Positions 8,704-16,578 of a stretch of 64,000 bases of DNA are shown piece after piece. The first letter of the stretch is position 1. Every line of letters starts with the position of its first letter. The notes below the pieces were generated by a model. The model searched no databases. It worked only from the letters and a program-made list of their open reading frames with translations, and was not told where the DNA came from. The position numbers and the translations under genes were made by a program. Source of the DNA: CALOFP01 sp942492635 (GTDB lineage: Bacteria > UBP6 > UBA1177 > CALOFP01); assembly GCA_942492635.1 (NCBI GenBank), contig CALOFP010000002.1:744001-808000 (forward strand), read 5' to 3'.

Positions 8704-9005
8704 TCAACAGTTTCAAATAGCTGGACCTTTTTGATTGCGGTGCGTTGGCGATTGCTACAATAGCTGCACCACTCCGGGGCTAGTCTGAAACAAAGGAGTT
8801 TATCTCTTGTTTCCCGGAGCTCCGGAGAGAAACTATTGCAGCCGCGAATAAGACCTCAACCTTTCCCCGAATTTATGGGAGCCCGGTAGGGATGAGACTA
8901 TTCCAGATTGTGACAGGTTCCATTGGTCTGGATCAATTTACATGGAAATTCAGAAAAGTGCCGCGGAGCGGTTTGGGTGAATAAATTTAAGAATTTTCGG
9001 GTTTT
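8704..9005. other. Gene-free remainder of the older IS91-like element
   Basis: No gene is seen. The stretch holds a sequence resembling fragments of the element ends (CTCCGGGGCTAGTCTGAAAC around 8783-8802), a GAGCTCC-containing inverted pair near 8806-8832, and the left-end relict at 8949-8975. It is best read as the second half of the older element split by copy 1. Confidence 0.5.
8949..8975 (-). repeat. Diverged solo left end of the older IS91-family element
   Basis: TTCAGAAAAGTGCCGCGGAG followed by CGGTTTG matches the left terminus of copy 2 on the + strand (near 56804-56830) except at a few bases. It lies in the same orientation as the right-end relict at 6085-6176, so the two are the ends of one element facing opposite to copy 1. 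Confidence 0.6.
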
Positions 9006-9677
9006 TTAATCCAGGTGAGCCTCTGAACGTCTCCGAATTTCTTCGGTATCGGAACCGTCTTTAGACCTGATTTCGATCGTGTTTTTCCCCTTTTTCTCAA
9101 TGCTGATTCCTTTAAGGTAGAGCGGACAATTGGGCATTTCCTTGAAACCATGGACAGCGCCATACCTGTTGTGACACTTTGAATGTGCATAGACACCGTT
9201 TACATCAACTTTCTCCTTCAGGATTAGACGGGCTCCCCCTTCAACCTCCTCTACCGCCTTAACGGTTCCGATAAGAGGACACATGTGCCTTACCTCCGGG
9301 TGAATTGTCTTGCACTCCTCCTCCTCGAATTTTTTCAAAGTTTCAGCTGCTTCTTTGTGGTGAGAGGCGTGTTCATGGTGCTTTGTCGCAATGTGTCTGT
9401 GGTACTCGGTAGGATTGTAGTAATCGCTCTCTGTCGAGTAGGCCCTATAGTTGAAAGCCGGATCTCCCCATAGATAATCTTGTGGGAAAGTTGCGGTGGG
9501 ATCGTACATGCTTTCATGATGTTCAGCTTCTTTTTTCTCTTTCTCCGCTGCTTCCATATGTTCTTTATGACTCATATCTTCCGGCTTTGATCCAGGTGCT
9601 CTGGATGTTTTACATCCGGTGAAGCTCAGTGAAATAAAGCTAAAGAGAAAAATTAGTGACAAAATTTTCCTGATCAT
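9006..9677 (-). CDS. His-rich lipoprotein, function unknown
   Basis: The start is placed at 9677 (MIRKILSLIFLFS), where GGAGG precedes the ATG; the frame extends further upstream without such a site. The protein has 223 residues, with a lipoprotein signal ending in SLSFTGC. Residues about 25-125 are dominated by His, Glu and Lys (EHMEAAEKEKKEAEHHES, HHEHASHHKEAAE), and the C-terminal part has four cysteines (ECKTIHPEVRHMCP, KCHNRYG, NCPLYL). I do not recognise the family. Histidine and cysteine content and the position between metal-efflux genes and a Met/His-rich Spy-like gene suggest an envelope metal-binding role, which is inference. It is transcribed divergently from the agmatine-deiminase-like gene. 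Confidence 0.65.
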   Translation of the reverse strand: MIRKILSLIFLFSFISLSFTGCKTSRAPGSKPEDMSHKEHMEAAEKEKKEAEHHESMYDPTATFPQDYLWGDPAFNYRAYSTESDYYNPTEYHRHIATKHHEHASHHKEAAETLKKFEEEECKTIHPEVRHMCPLIGTVKAVEEVEGGARLILKEKVDVNGVYAHSKCHNRYGAVHGFKEMPNCPLYLKGISIEKKGKNTIEIRSKDGSDTEEIRRRSEAHLD

Positions 9678-10006
9678 AATAGCCTCCAATTTGAATGTTA
9701 TTATAGTTTGTTTCGGAAAGAGCAAGTTGCCAACTACATCTATTTTAAATGTAATGCATATTGACACGATATGTCAACCGTTGTCGGGGCTGGATGTGTC
9801 ATTTGCAAATTTATTTCTCAATTTTTTTTAGCTATCGTTACTTTAAGCTGCATGTTTGGCTGATGTTTGTTTGAATATCGAATGATTTAATTTTAAAAAA
9901 TTGAATTTGACATAAAGTAAATTATATTGTAACGAAAACCTTTTTGCTGTCGATTGCAGCAACTGTATGGAAGATGACTGGTTTAAAAAAATATGGAGGT
10001 AATTCA

Positions 10007-11560
10007 TTGAACAAACTTGTACTAATGTCAATTGCTGTTTTCTCTTTCTCTCTGTTTGCACAGGAAGAGGCAATCGATCCGCCGGAGAATGTGATCAACC
10101 CTTCGGAGTTCTCCAAGATAGAAGGCGTAATGGTTAATTTTGAGGCTGGAAAGCACGATGGAATCGATTTCTCTGCGTATTACAATCCGCTTCTTAAGGG
10201 GATTACCGAAGCCGGAGTATATACATATATTCTAGAGAATGAAAAAGATGTTCCGAACATAAAGGAAACGATTCTTAGCCTGGGCGACATAAACATGAAT
10301 CTTGTTCGTTTTATTGAACTTCCATTTGCCCCTGATTCAATATGGGTTAGAGATTACGCTCCGTGGTTCGTATATGAAAACGGAAAGAGAGCTGCAATAA
10401 ACAACAGATATTTTGGCAAAAGCCCTGATGATGATGCGGTTTCCGCTGCCGTAGCAGAGAGGTCCGGTGACACTCTTTACAACACTGGCCTTACCACCGA
10501 AGGCGGAAATTTCATGACCGACGGAAAGGGGAACTGCTGGATTCCGGAAAATGTTTTTAGAGTAAACGGGAAAAGTAGTAGTCATCCTGAGGGTATGGAT
10601 CGCAATGAAATTTGGTGGATTTACACCGAATATGTCGGCTGCAAAAATATTATAGTTCTTAATTCAACGCCGGCATTGGGCGGACACCACATGGACATGT
10701 TTGTCAAGATTCTCAATAACGATACAATTCTTGTAGCCGAATCATCCGCCGATCTGGGAGCAACAGAAGATGAGGTGGAGTCGCTTGACAACATCGCCGA
10801 ATACCTGGGGGCGGTTCCCATGGATGAGGTTGACGATCAGGGTAATCCGAAAAGGTGGAAAATCGTTAGAATCCCCTTGGCGATAAGCGACGGCAAAAAT
10901 CAGGATGGAGGCGAATTGCGTACATTTCATGCACACACAAACTGCCTGATTGTGAACAACCACGTCATATTACCTGTTTTCGGAAAGGGGACCGATGAGT
11001 CAGCTTTTGCAGTTTTCAGGAATGTGCTACCTGAATTCCAAATAATTAAGCTCCACTCTGAGGAAATCATGAGTCAGGGCGGTGGAGTTCACTGTACTAC
11101 TACGGGGATTCCGGTCAAAAATTACTCAAAATGCGGAGACGGAGTCGTTAACGAAGGAGAGGAGTGTGAATTCAATAATATGCTCGGTAAGAATTGCTTT
11201 ACTCAGGGATTAAATGCGGGTGAACTTAGATGTGATGAAAATTGCAGGCTTGATGAGAGTGACTGCGATGTTCCTGTGTGCGGAGATAAAAGGGTGTCTC
11301 GAAATGAGGTGTGTGATGGTAACAGCGTCAATTGCTCGGAAATTGAAGGAAAGGAGTATGTTGGAGGAACTGCATATTGTAAAGCGGATTGCAGCGGTTT
11401 CGATGAATCTTCATGTGACTCGAAGGAGGGGAATGCTGAAGATGATGAAGCAGTAGATTTGGATAACGATGTGGTGAAAAACTCCGACGATAAGGATAAA
11501 TATTCCGGAACATTCGTTGGAGAGGGGAGTGGTAGCGGTTGTTCGCTGCTTATTTTCTAA
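10007..11560 (+). CDS. Secreted agmatine/peptidylarginine deiminase-like protein with Cys-rich tail
   Basis: The start is taken as TTG 10007: GGAGGT lies just upstream and it yields a clean signal peptide (LVLMSIAVFSFSLFAQ). The catalytic domain shows the guanidine-deiminase pattern: IWVRDYAPWFV, TEGGNFMTDG, GGHHMDMFVKI, and the nucleophile Cys near residue 363 in SQGGGVHCTT. Cytosolic agmatine deiminases lack a signal peptide and are about 350-370 residues; this one is 517. The extra tail has two CGDG/CGDK...E.C cysteine modules, an Asp-rich linker, and ends SGSGCSLLIF, resembling the end of the protein at 48220-50136. Likely exported and acting on agmatine or peptidyl-arginine; the substrate is not decided by sequence. 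Confidence 0.8.
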   Translation: MNKLVLMSIAVFSFSLFAQEEAIDPPENVINPSEFSKIEGVMVNFEAGKHDGIDFSAYYNPLLKGITEAGVYTYILENEKDVPNIKETILSLGDINMNLVRFIELPFAPDSIWVRDYAPWFVYENGKRAAINNRYFGKSPDDDAVSAAVAERSGDTLYNTGLTTEGGNFMTDGKGNCWIPENVFRVNGKSSSHPEGMDRNEIWWIYTEYVGCKNIIVLNSTPALGGHHMDMFVKILNNDTILVAESSADLGATEDEVESLDNIAEYLGAVPMDEVDDQGNPKRWKIVRIPLAISDGKNQDGGELRTFHAHTNCLIVNNHVILPVFGKGTDESAFAVFRNVLPEFQIIKLHSEEIMSQGGGVHCTTTGIPVKNYSKCGDGVVNEGEECEFNNMLGKNCFTQGLNAGELRCDENCRLDESDCDVPVCGDKRVSRNEVCDGNSVNCSEIEGKEYVGGTAYCKADCSGFDESSCDSKEGNAEDDEAVDLDNDVVKNSDDKDKYSGTFVGEGSGSGCSLLIF

Positions 11561-11776
11561 AATGTTTCAGTCGGAACAATTTTTATTTCTTAACGTTTGA
11601 ACTGCTTGAGTAAACTTGTTAACTATTTGGTATTAAAAAGCATTGTGCTTGACTGAAATAGTTAGGATCCGCATTTGTACTCAAAGAATCGAAGAGTCGG
11701 TTTCGGCTTTCAGGTTGACACTCCCTCCAGTTTTCAATTAGTCTGAATGGACATCACACAAACATTGGAGGATAAA

Positions 11777-12343
11777 ATGAAAAAACTTTTTCTCGTCATC
11801 ACAGTTGTTACTTTTTCTGCCCTCTTTCTCTACGCCGACAGTCACGGTAAGAAGGGACGCGGAATGATGGGAGGACACCACGGAATGATGGGAGGACAAC
11901 AAATGATGGGAGGACAACAAATGATGGGCGGCATGCCTATGGGCGGAGGAATGTGCGGCATGCATGGCATGGGAATGATGGGACAGAAAATGAAATTTGC
12001 TATGTTCCACGAAGGAAGGCTTGCAATGGCGGGTGTCGATGAAGATACAAGATGGAAGATAAGAAAGAGGATATTCGAGGCAAAAAAGGAGCTGATGGAT
12101 ATCCGATTTTCCATAAAGGAGCAGAAGATGATGCTGTGGCGGGAGTATGGATCGGACAAAATTTCAACCGATAAGACATCCAAGATTATCAAGAAAGTTG
12201 CGGAGCTCAAGAAACAGAAAGCACTTCTCATAATGAACACCAAGGACAAGGTGATGCGGATGTTAACGAAGGAGCAGAGAAAAAATCTTAAAAGTTACAA
12301 GTACGGAATGCACCATGGATGGATGGGAGGATCATCGGAGTAG
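11777..12343 (+). CDS. Spy/CpxP-like periplasmic protein with Met/Gly/His-rich segment
   Basis: The start at 11777 follows GGAGG and gives a signal peptide (KKLFLVITVVTFSALFLYA). Residues about 20-70 are repeats of MMGG, GQQMMGG and GMHGMG with His, a composition associated with copper binding. The rest is helical and charged and contains LTKEQRKNL, the LTxxQ motif of Spy/CpxP periplasmic chaperones. At 188 residues it is slightly longer than Spy because of the Met-rich insert. It probably buffers metal ions or protects envelope proteins under metal stress, in line with nearby efflux genes. The tandem copies of GGACAACAAATGATGGGAGG in the DNA show recent repeat expansion. Confidence 0.75.
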   Translation: MKKLFLVITVVTFSALFLYADSHGKKGRGMMGGHHGMMGGQQMMGGQQMMGGMPMGGGMCGMHGMGMMGQKMKFAMFHEGRLAMAGVDEDTRWKIRKRIFEAKKELMDIRFSIKEQKMMLWREYGSDKISTDKTSKIIKKVAELKKQKALLIMNTKDKVMRMLTKEQRKNLKSYKYGMHHGWMGGSSE

Positions 12344-12355
12344 TCGGAGAAGTTA

Positions 12356-12958
12356 ATGAATACGGAAAAAAAATACGACGTAATATCCAGCCTCTACGAT
12401 TCCCTTGAAATTCCCTTTGAAAAATTTGTCAGAAAATATCGTCGTAAACTTATTTCAAAGGCTTCCGGACATGTCCTGGAGGTCGGCATAGGCACGGGGA
12501 AAAATCTGCCCTACTATCCGGTAAATATGAATGTCACAGGAATCGATTTCAGCGCCGGAATGCTGGAAAAGGCGGAAAAAAGGAAAAGAAGCCTCCGGAT
12601 GGAACATGTTTCGCTCTACAAAATGGATGTGGAAGCGTTGCCTTTTGCGGAAAACAGCTTCGACAGTGTTGTCTCGACCTTTGTTTTCTGCACGGTTCCA
12701 TATCCTGAAAAGGGACTTATGGAAATCTATAGAGTACTGAAGCCGGGCGGGCGTGCACTTTTTCTTGAACATATGAAAAGCGGCAGCAGAACCATCAACG
12801 TTTTTCTTAACGCGATGAATCTGTTCTCCAGCCCCCTTACCGGTACATCAATGATCCGGGAAACGGAGAAGAGTATAGTCCGAGCCGGATTCAGGATAGA
12901 GGAAGAGGAAAATATAATTTTCGATGTGTTGAAAATCATGGAGGCTGTGAAGAAATGA
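12356..12958 (+). CDS. Class I SAM-dependent methyltransferase
   Basis: This 200-residue protein has the Rossmann methyltransferase motifs: VLEVGIGTGKNLPYY (motif I), GIDFSAGMLEKAEKR (acidic loop binding the ribose), MDVEALPFAENSFDSVVSTF (motif II/IV), and LKPGGRALFLEH (post-motif). It is closest in style to the UbiE/Methyltransf_11 group, but the substrate cannot be read from the sequence. Some members methylate arsenite or quinones; the CxC pattern expected of ArsM is absent here. It follows the Spy-like gene by 12 bases and its stop coincides with an in-frame ATG, so it probably belongs to the same transcript. Confidence 0.85.
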   Translation: MNTEKKYDVISSLYDSLEIPFEKFVRKYRRKLISKASGHVLEVGIGTGKNLPYYPVNMNVTGIDFSAGMLEKAEKRKRSLRMEHVSLYKMDVEALPFAENSFDSVVSTFVFCTVPYPEKGLMEIYRVLKPGGRALFLEHMKSGSRTINVFLNAMNLFSSPLTGTSMIRETEKSIVRAGFRIEEEENIIFDVLKIMEAVKK

Positions 12959-13011
12959 AAATACCGGGTATTCTGGAGTCAACTATCGGTCACAGTGAAG
13001 GGGGCGGAATT

Positions 13012-13191
13012 ATGGAGTTTTTTACTCTTCACAACACGATCATTACTCTCGGAATCGTCACCTACATTTTTATGGCTATTACGGTTATTTCCGGATTCAA
13101 GAGAGTGAAACTCAAGTATCATCGTATTCTGGCAATAATTTCAATTGCATTGGCAACCGCCCACGGAGGGCTCGTAATAGTTTTTTATTAG
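13012..13191 (+). CDS. Small two-helix membrane protein, LKYHRxLAI family
   Basis: The start is set at 13012 because the protein then aligns end to end with the 58-residue paralogue at 13777-13953; an ATG at 12955 overlapping the methyltransferase stop is an alternative. The 59 residues have two transmembrane stretches around the motif KRVKLKYHRILAIISIALAT, then AHGGL. Conserved His residues in both helices (YHR and AHGG) recall the heme-ligand spacing of YedZ/ferric-reductase-like domains, but this is far too short to be a full domain. Its role is unknown; it may be a subunit or a domain-sized membrane protein. Confidence 0.6.
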   Translation: MEFFTLHNTIITLGIVTYIFMAITVISGFKRVKLKYHRILAIISIALATAHGGLVIVFY

Positions 13192-13201
13192 GGAGAAAAC
13201 T

Positions 13202-13570
13202 ATGAAAAGAGTAGTCCATTTCGAAATCGCTACAGATAATCCCGAGAGAACCGAAAAGTTCTATACCGATATTTTCGGATGGAAGTTCACCAAGTGGGAA
13301 GGTCCCGGCAACTACTGGATGATCAATACAGGTCCCTCCAACGTACCGGGAATCGACGGTGGAATGGGACTCAAGTCCGACAACACAAACGCCTGCAATA
13401 CGATACAGGTGGATGACGTGGATCATTACCTGATGATGATCAGGGAGTCGGGTGGACAGGCGCTCACCGAGAAAATGACGATTCCTGAAGTGGGATACCT
13501 GGCCTATTTCAAGGATCCCGATGGAAATGTTTTCGGAATAATGACCGACGATCCGACTGCGGGAAAATAG
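13202..13570 (+). CDS. VOC-superfamily (glyoxalase/bleomycin-resistance fold) protein
   Basis: The 122-residue protein shows a VOC module pair: HFEIATDNPERTEKFYTDIF at the N-terminus and VGYLAYFKDPDGNVFGIM at the C-terminus, with His, Glu and Glu positions expected for a metal site. It is a typical single-chain VOC protein of the type annotated as glyoxalase-like. No substrate can be assigned. It lies ten bases after the small membrane protein, so it may be co-transcribed with it. Confidence 0.85.
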   Translation: MKRVVHFEIATDNPERTEKFYTDIFGWKFTKWEGPGNYWMINTGPSNVPGIDGGMGLKSDNTNACNTIQVDDVDHYLMMIRESGGQALTEKMTIPEVGYLAYFKDPDGNVFGIMTDDPTAGK

Positions 13571-13776
13571 TAGAAATCAATCCGGTTCTTCAAATTCATC
13601 AAATAATTTTTACTTGATTTGTAAAATAACTTTACCAAAATCAATTCAAGTTCCTTGGGATTTAAAAAAAAGAGTTTTCAATATTTTATACGGAATACTG
13701 ATTTGCAACCAGGGATAATGATTCCTAGTATATTTATGGGTCAAAAATACTTTATCTTTTATAAAAAGGAGATGTT

Positions 13777-13953
13777 ATGGGACAGTTTGATATTCACACC
13801 CTTATCGCACCGATTGGTTTTCTCACATACTTGTTTTTGATTGCTACAGTTTTATCCGGTAAAAAGAGAATGAAGCTTAAATATCACAGGATGCTTGCGA
13901 TTTCCACGATTATCCTCGCAACAACACATTGGGGATTGATAATGACAGCCTAG
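13777..13953 (+). CDS. Small two-helix membrane protein, paralogue of 13012-13191
   Basis: A 58-residue frame with AAAAAGGAG just upstream of ATG 13777. It reads MGQFDIHTLIAPIGFLTY, then FLIATVLSGKKRMKLKYHR, MLAISTIILATTHWGLIMTA. It shares LKYHR(I/M)LAI, LAT and H.GL with the product of 13012-13191. Both end within a few residues of the last helix. It is shorter than common gene-calling cut-offs and easily missed. Function is unknown. Confidence 0.6.
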   Translation: MGQFDIHTLIAPIGFLTYLFLIATVLSGKKRMKLKYHRMLAISTIILATTHWGLIMTA

Positions 13954-14569
13954 CTTATGTTTTTTAACATCTCTTCAATTTCTCCAGAATCTTAGGGTTA
14001 AATGTTAGTATGTTGGAGACAGAACTAGGAACACTTCCTGAATGAGATCCTAAAGACTAGCCACAAATTCAGAAGCTTAAGAAACAACATAAAAGGCATT
14101 CTGGTCGGCAATCGGGCCTAAAAACATTTTTTGGATCCGATTTAGCCACAATCGCCTGAAAAAAACTTTTTCACCTAACGAAAAATAAGTGGAAACGTGA
14201 CTGTGATAATTTTTCTGTCTAAAAAAGGAGTTGGGGAGATAAGGAAACTTTTTTTTCAGGAGAAATGAAGTGTTGGTTTCCTAATATTAAAAACTTTCCA
14301 TTGATTTGATAAGAAAATTGGAATCGATGTTATGTTGACATTGCCTTTCGCTTTCCTTATCATGTCCATCCGCTTTTTTTCGATGGATTTTATGATTTCG
14401 TTAAAAAAGTATCGTTCATTTTCAAATTTCCCGACTGATCGTCAATCGTTTTGAATTTTCTGCAATGCTGTGTGTTGTCCTTAATTGAAAACAATTTTCA
14501 ATCGAGTCTCCGGATTTTCGTTCGAAAAGAACTTAATCAACAAAATAATTAATCTGACTGTGAGGTGGA
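13954..14569. other. 616-base gene-free region upstream of the SulP gene
   Basis: AT-rich with no convincing gene. A perfect 19-base palindrome, ATTGAAAACAATTTTCAAT (14484-14502), lies 68 bases before the SulP start and could be an operator. GAGGTGG precedes the ATG at 14570. No confident terminator is seen for the small membrane protein upstream. Confidence 0.4.
14484..14502. promoter_or_regulatory. Perfect palindrome, possible operator for the SulP gene
   Basis: ATTGAAAA-CAA-TTTTCAAT is a perfect inverted repeat in the leader of the SulP gene. Its size and symmetry fit a dimeric regulator, but it does not match a consensus I can name. AT-rich palindromes of this length can occur by chance in AT-rich spacers. 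Confidence 0.35.
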
Positions 14570-16183
14570 ATGAAACTGCTGCGTAGTAAAACAAACAGAA
14601 TTTTCAAGCTGAGAATCGACAAACCCAAAAATCTTAAAAACGATATTCTTTCGGGAGTTACCGTTGCGCTCGCGCTTGTACCGGAGGCTATCGCATTCTC
14701 CTTTGTCGCAAATGTGGATCCTAAAATAGGTCTCTACGCGGCTTTCATGATGGGGCTCATCACCGCCCTTATCGGCGGACGTCCGGGGATGATTTCCGGA
14801 GCGACAGGCGCCATTGCCGTCATCTTTGCTCCGCTTGTCATCGAGCAGACAAAGATCGGCGGGATGGAGAGCGCTCTCGGTTACCTTTTTGCCGCAGTTT
14901 CGCTCATGGGTGTGATCCAGATTTTGTTCGGGCTCCTCAAGCTCGGAAAGTTCATCCGACTGGTTCCCCATCCTGTCATGATGGGGTTTGTAAACGGTCT
15001 TGCGATTGTCATTTTCAAGGCTCAGTTCAGCCAGTTCTATGTCGGAGTGGGTGAAAATGCCAAGTTGATAGTGGGAACTCCGCTTTTTATTATGTGTGGA
15101 CTTATTACACTGACAATGATGATCAGTCACTTCCTGCCGAGATGGTTCAAGGCGCTTCCCGCTACACTAATCGCGATTATCAGTGTGACGGGAGTTTCCA
15201 TTGTGCTCAGAAAATACGGGTTTGAGATCAGGACGGTCATGGATTTTGTCCGGGATATCAACCCCTCCAGCACAACAATTGCCGCCTCACTTCCCTCATT
15301 CAGTCTTCCGGAAGTTCCATTCTCCATGGAGACTGTTAAAACAGTTTTTCCATACTCCATTCTCGGTGCGGCTGTCGGACTTATCGAGTCGCTTATGACT
15401 TTGACGCTTGTTGACGAGGTGACAGGAACCCGTGGACAGGGTAACCGTGAGAGCATCGGTCAGGGCGTAGCCAACTTCATCAACGGTCTTTTCGGCGGTA
15501 TGGGCGGATGTGCGATGATCGGCCAGAGCATGATCAACATCCGTGCCGGAGGACGCGGCAGGCTCTCTGGAATTACGGCGGCTCTTGCTCTTCTCTGCTT
15601 TGTTCTCTGGGGAGCTCCGCTGATAGAACAGATTCCTCTTGCTGCGCTTGTGGGAGTTATGTTCATGGTTGTGATCGCAACTTTTGAGTGGTCCAGTTTC
15701 CGTGTTATCAGGGAAATACCCAAATCCGACGCGTTTGTTCTGGTTGCCGTTTCCATAACAACCGTAGTTGCCGATCTTGCAGTTGCCGTTATCGCCGGAA
15801 TTATTCTTTCTGCCCTTGTTTTCGCATGGAATCAGGGAAAGAAAATCTACAGTGAATCTAGGACCGACGAGCACGGAACCAAAATCTATAGGCTCACCGG
15901 AGCGCTTTTTTTCGGTTCGGCGCCTACATTCAAGGAGCTTTTCGATTTTGAAGGTGATCCTGAGCATATTGTTATCGATTTCAGAAAAGCGCGAGTTTAC
16001 GATCATTCCGGATTGGAAGCTATCGATAACATTGCAAAAAGATACCAGCAGGTTGATAAGAAACTCCATCTCTACAACCTCAGCAGGGAGTGTACCGCAC
16101 TTCTCGCAAAAGCAGAAAACGTTGTCGAGGTGACCATAATCGACGATCTCGACTGGCACCTCGCCGAGGACAGGCTGGCCTGA
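14570..16183 (+). CDS. SulP-family anion transporter with STAS domain
   Basis: The 537-residue protein opens with the SulP signature region (DILSGVTVALALVPEAIAFSF, AAFMMGLITALIGGRPGMIS) and spans about 12 membrane segments, including GGMGGCAMIGQSMINI. The final about 100 residues form a cytoplasmic STAS domain (VIDFRKARVYDHSGLEAIDN). Members carry sulfate, bicarbonate or other anions, driven by sodium or protons; the substrate cannot be decided, and bicarbonate (BicA-like) is as possible as sulfate. GAGGTGG precedes the ATG. The gene stands alone, followed by a terminator hairpin. Confidence 0.92.
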   Translation: MKLLRSKTNRIFKLRIDKPKNLKNDILSGVTVALALVPEAIAFSFVANVDPKIGLYAAFMMGLITALIGGRPGMISGATGAIAVIFAPLVIEQTKIGGMESALGYLFAAVSLMGVIQILFGLLKLGKFIRLVPHPVMMGFVNGLAIVIFKAQFSQFYVGVGENAKLIVGTPLFIMCGLITLTMMISHFLPRWFKALPATLIAIISVTGVSIVLRKYGFEIRTVMDFVRDINPSSTTIAASLPSFSLPEVPFSMETVKTVFPYSILGAAVGLIESLMTLTLVDEVTGTRGQGNRESIGQGVANFINGLFGGMGGCAMIGQSMINIRAGGRGRLSGITAALALLCFVLWGAPLIEQIPLAALVGVMFMVVIATFEWSSFRVIREIPKSDAFVLVAVSITTVVADLAVAVIAGIILSALVFAWNQGKKIYSESRTDEHGTKIYRLTGALFFGSAPTFKELFDFEGDPEHIVIDFRKARVYDHSGLEAIDNIAKRYQQVDKKLHLYNLSRECTALLAKAENVVEVTIIDDLDWHLAEDRLA

Positions 16184-16221
16184 CAATCCAATTTCAAATT
16201 TTTTCTCCGAACCATGATGCA

Positions 16222-16248
16222 GGGCGGCCATAGAGCCGCCTTTTTTTT
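16222..16248 (+). terminator. Rho-independent terminator of the SulP gene
   Basis: GGCGGC-catagA-GCCGCC followed by eight T residues, 39 bases after the SulP stop: a canonical stem plus T-tract on the + strand. Confidence 0.8.
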
Positions 16249-16578
16249 CCACAGATACGCAGAGATTGACACAGATGAAGAAATGCGGATCAGGGATTGT
16301 GGAATCAACAGGATATGCCGTTTCATAGTAATTTTTTAAAACGGCAATATTTTCAAATTGATTCGTTATGGAAAGAGGGGCGTCCTCGAGGCTCGCCTAC
16401 TTTTAACCGGAAAGCAACTTTGAAATGTTTCAAGTTCAATGAGATATGCTTGGAGGAGATAACCCGATCATTGGGCCGGAAACACCTTATCAGGAGCTTA
16501 TTAGCAATTATTATTAAAGATTAGCTGGAATGCGGGGTGAAAAATAGATTTTTTATCCGGATATGGGGATCGAAAGGA
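16249..16578. other. 330-base gene-free region between convergent genes
   Basis: Nothing convincing is seen. A 75-codon frame at 16297-16524 has no ribosome-binding site and no recognisable content. The region separates the SulP terminator from the 3' end of the minus-strand glycosyltransferase pair. Confidence 0.5.

Noticed and set aside
9907..9935. Promoter for the agmatine-deiminase-like gene (TTGACA at 9907)
   Set aside because: The -35 box is perfect but the only -10 at the right spacing is TAACGA; better-looking AT boxes are at the wrong distance.
12356..12958. ArsM arsenite methyltransferase
   Set aside because: The conserved cysteines of ArsM are missing; only general SAM-methyltransferase motifs are present.
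16297..16524. 75-codon frame between SulP and the glycosyltransferases
   Set aside because: No ribosome-binding site, unusual composition and no family features.
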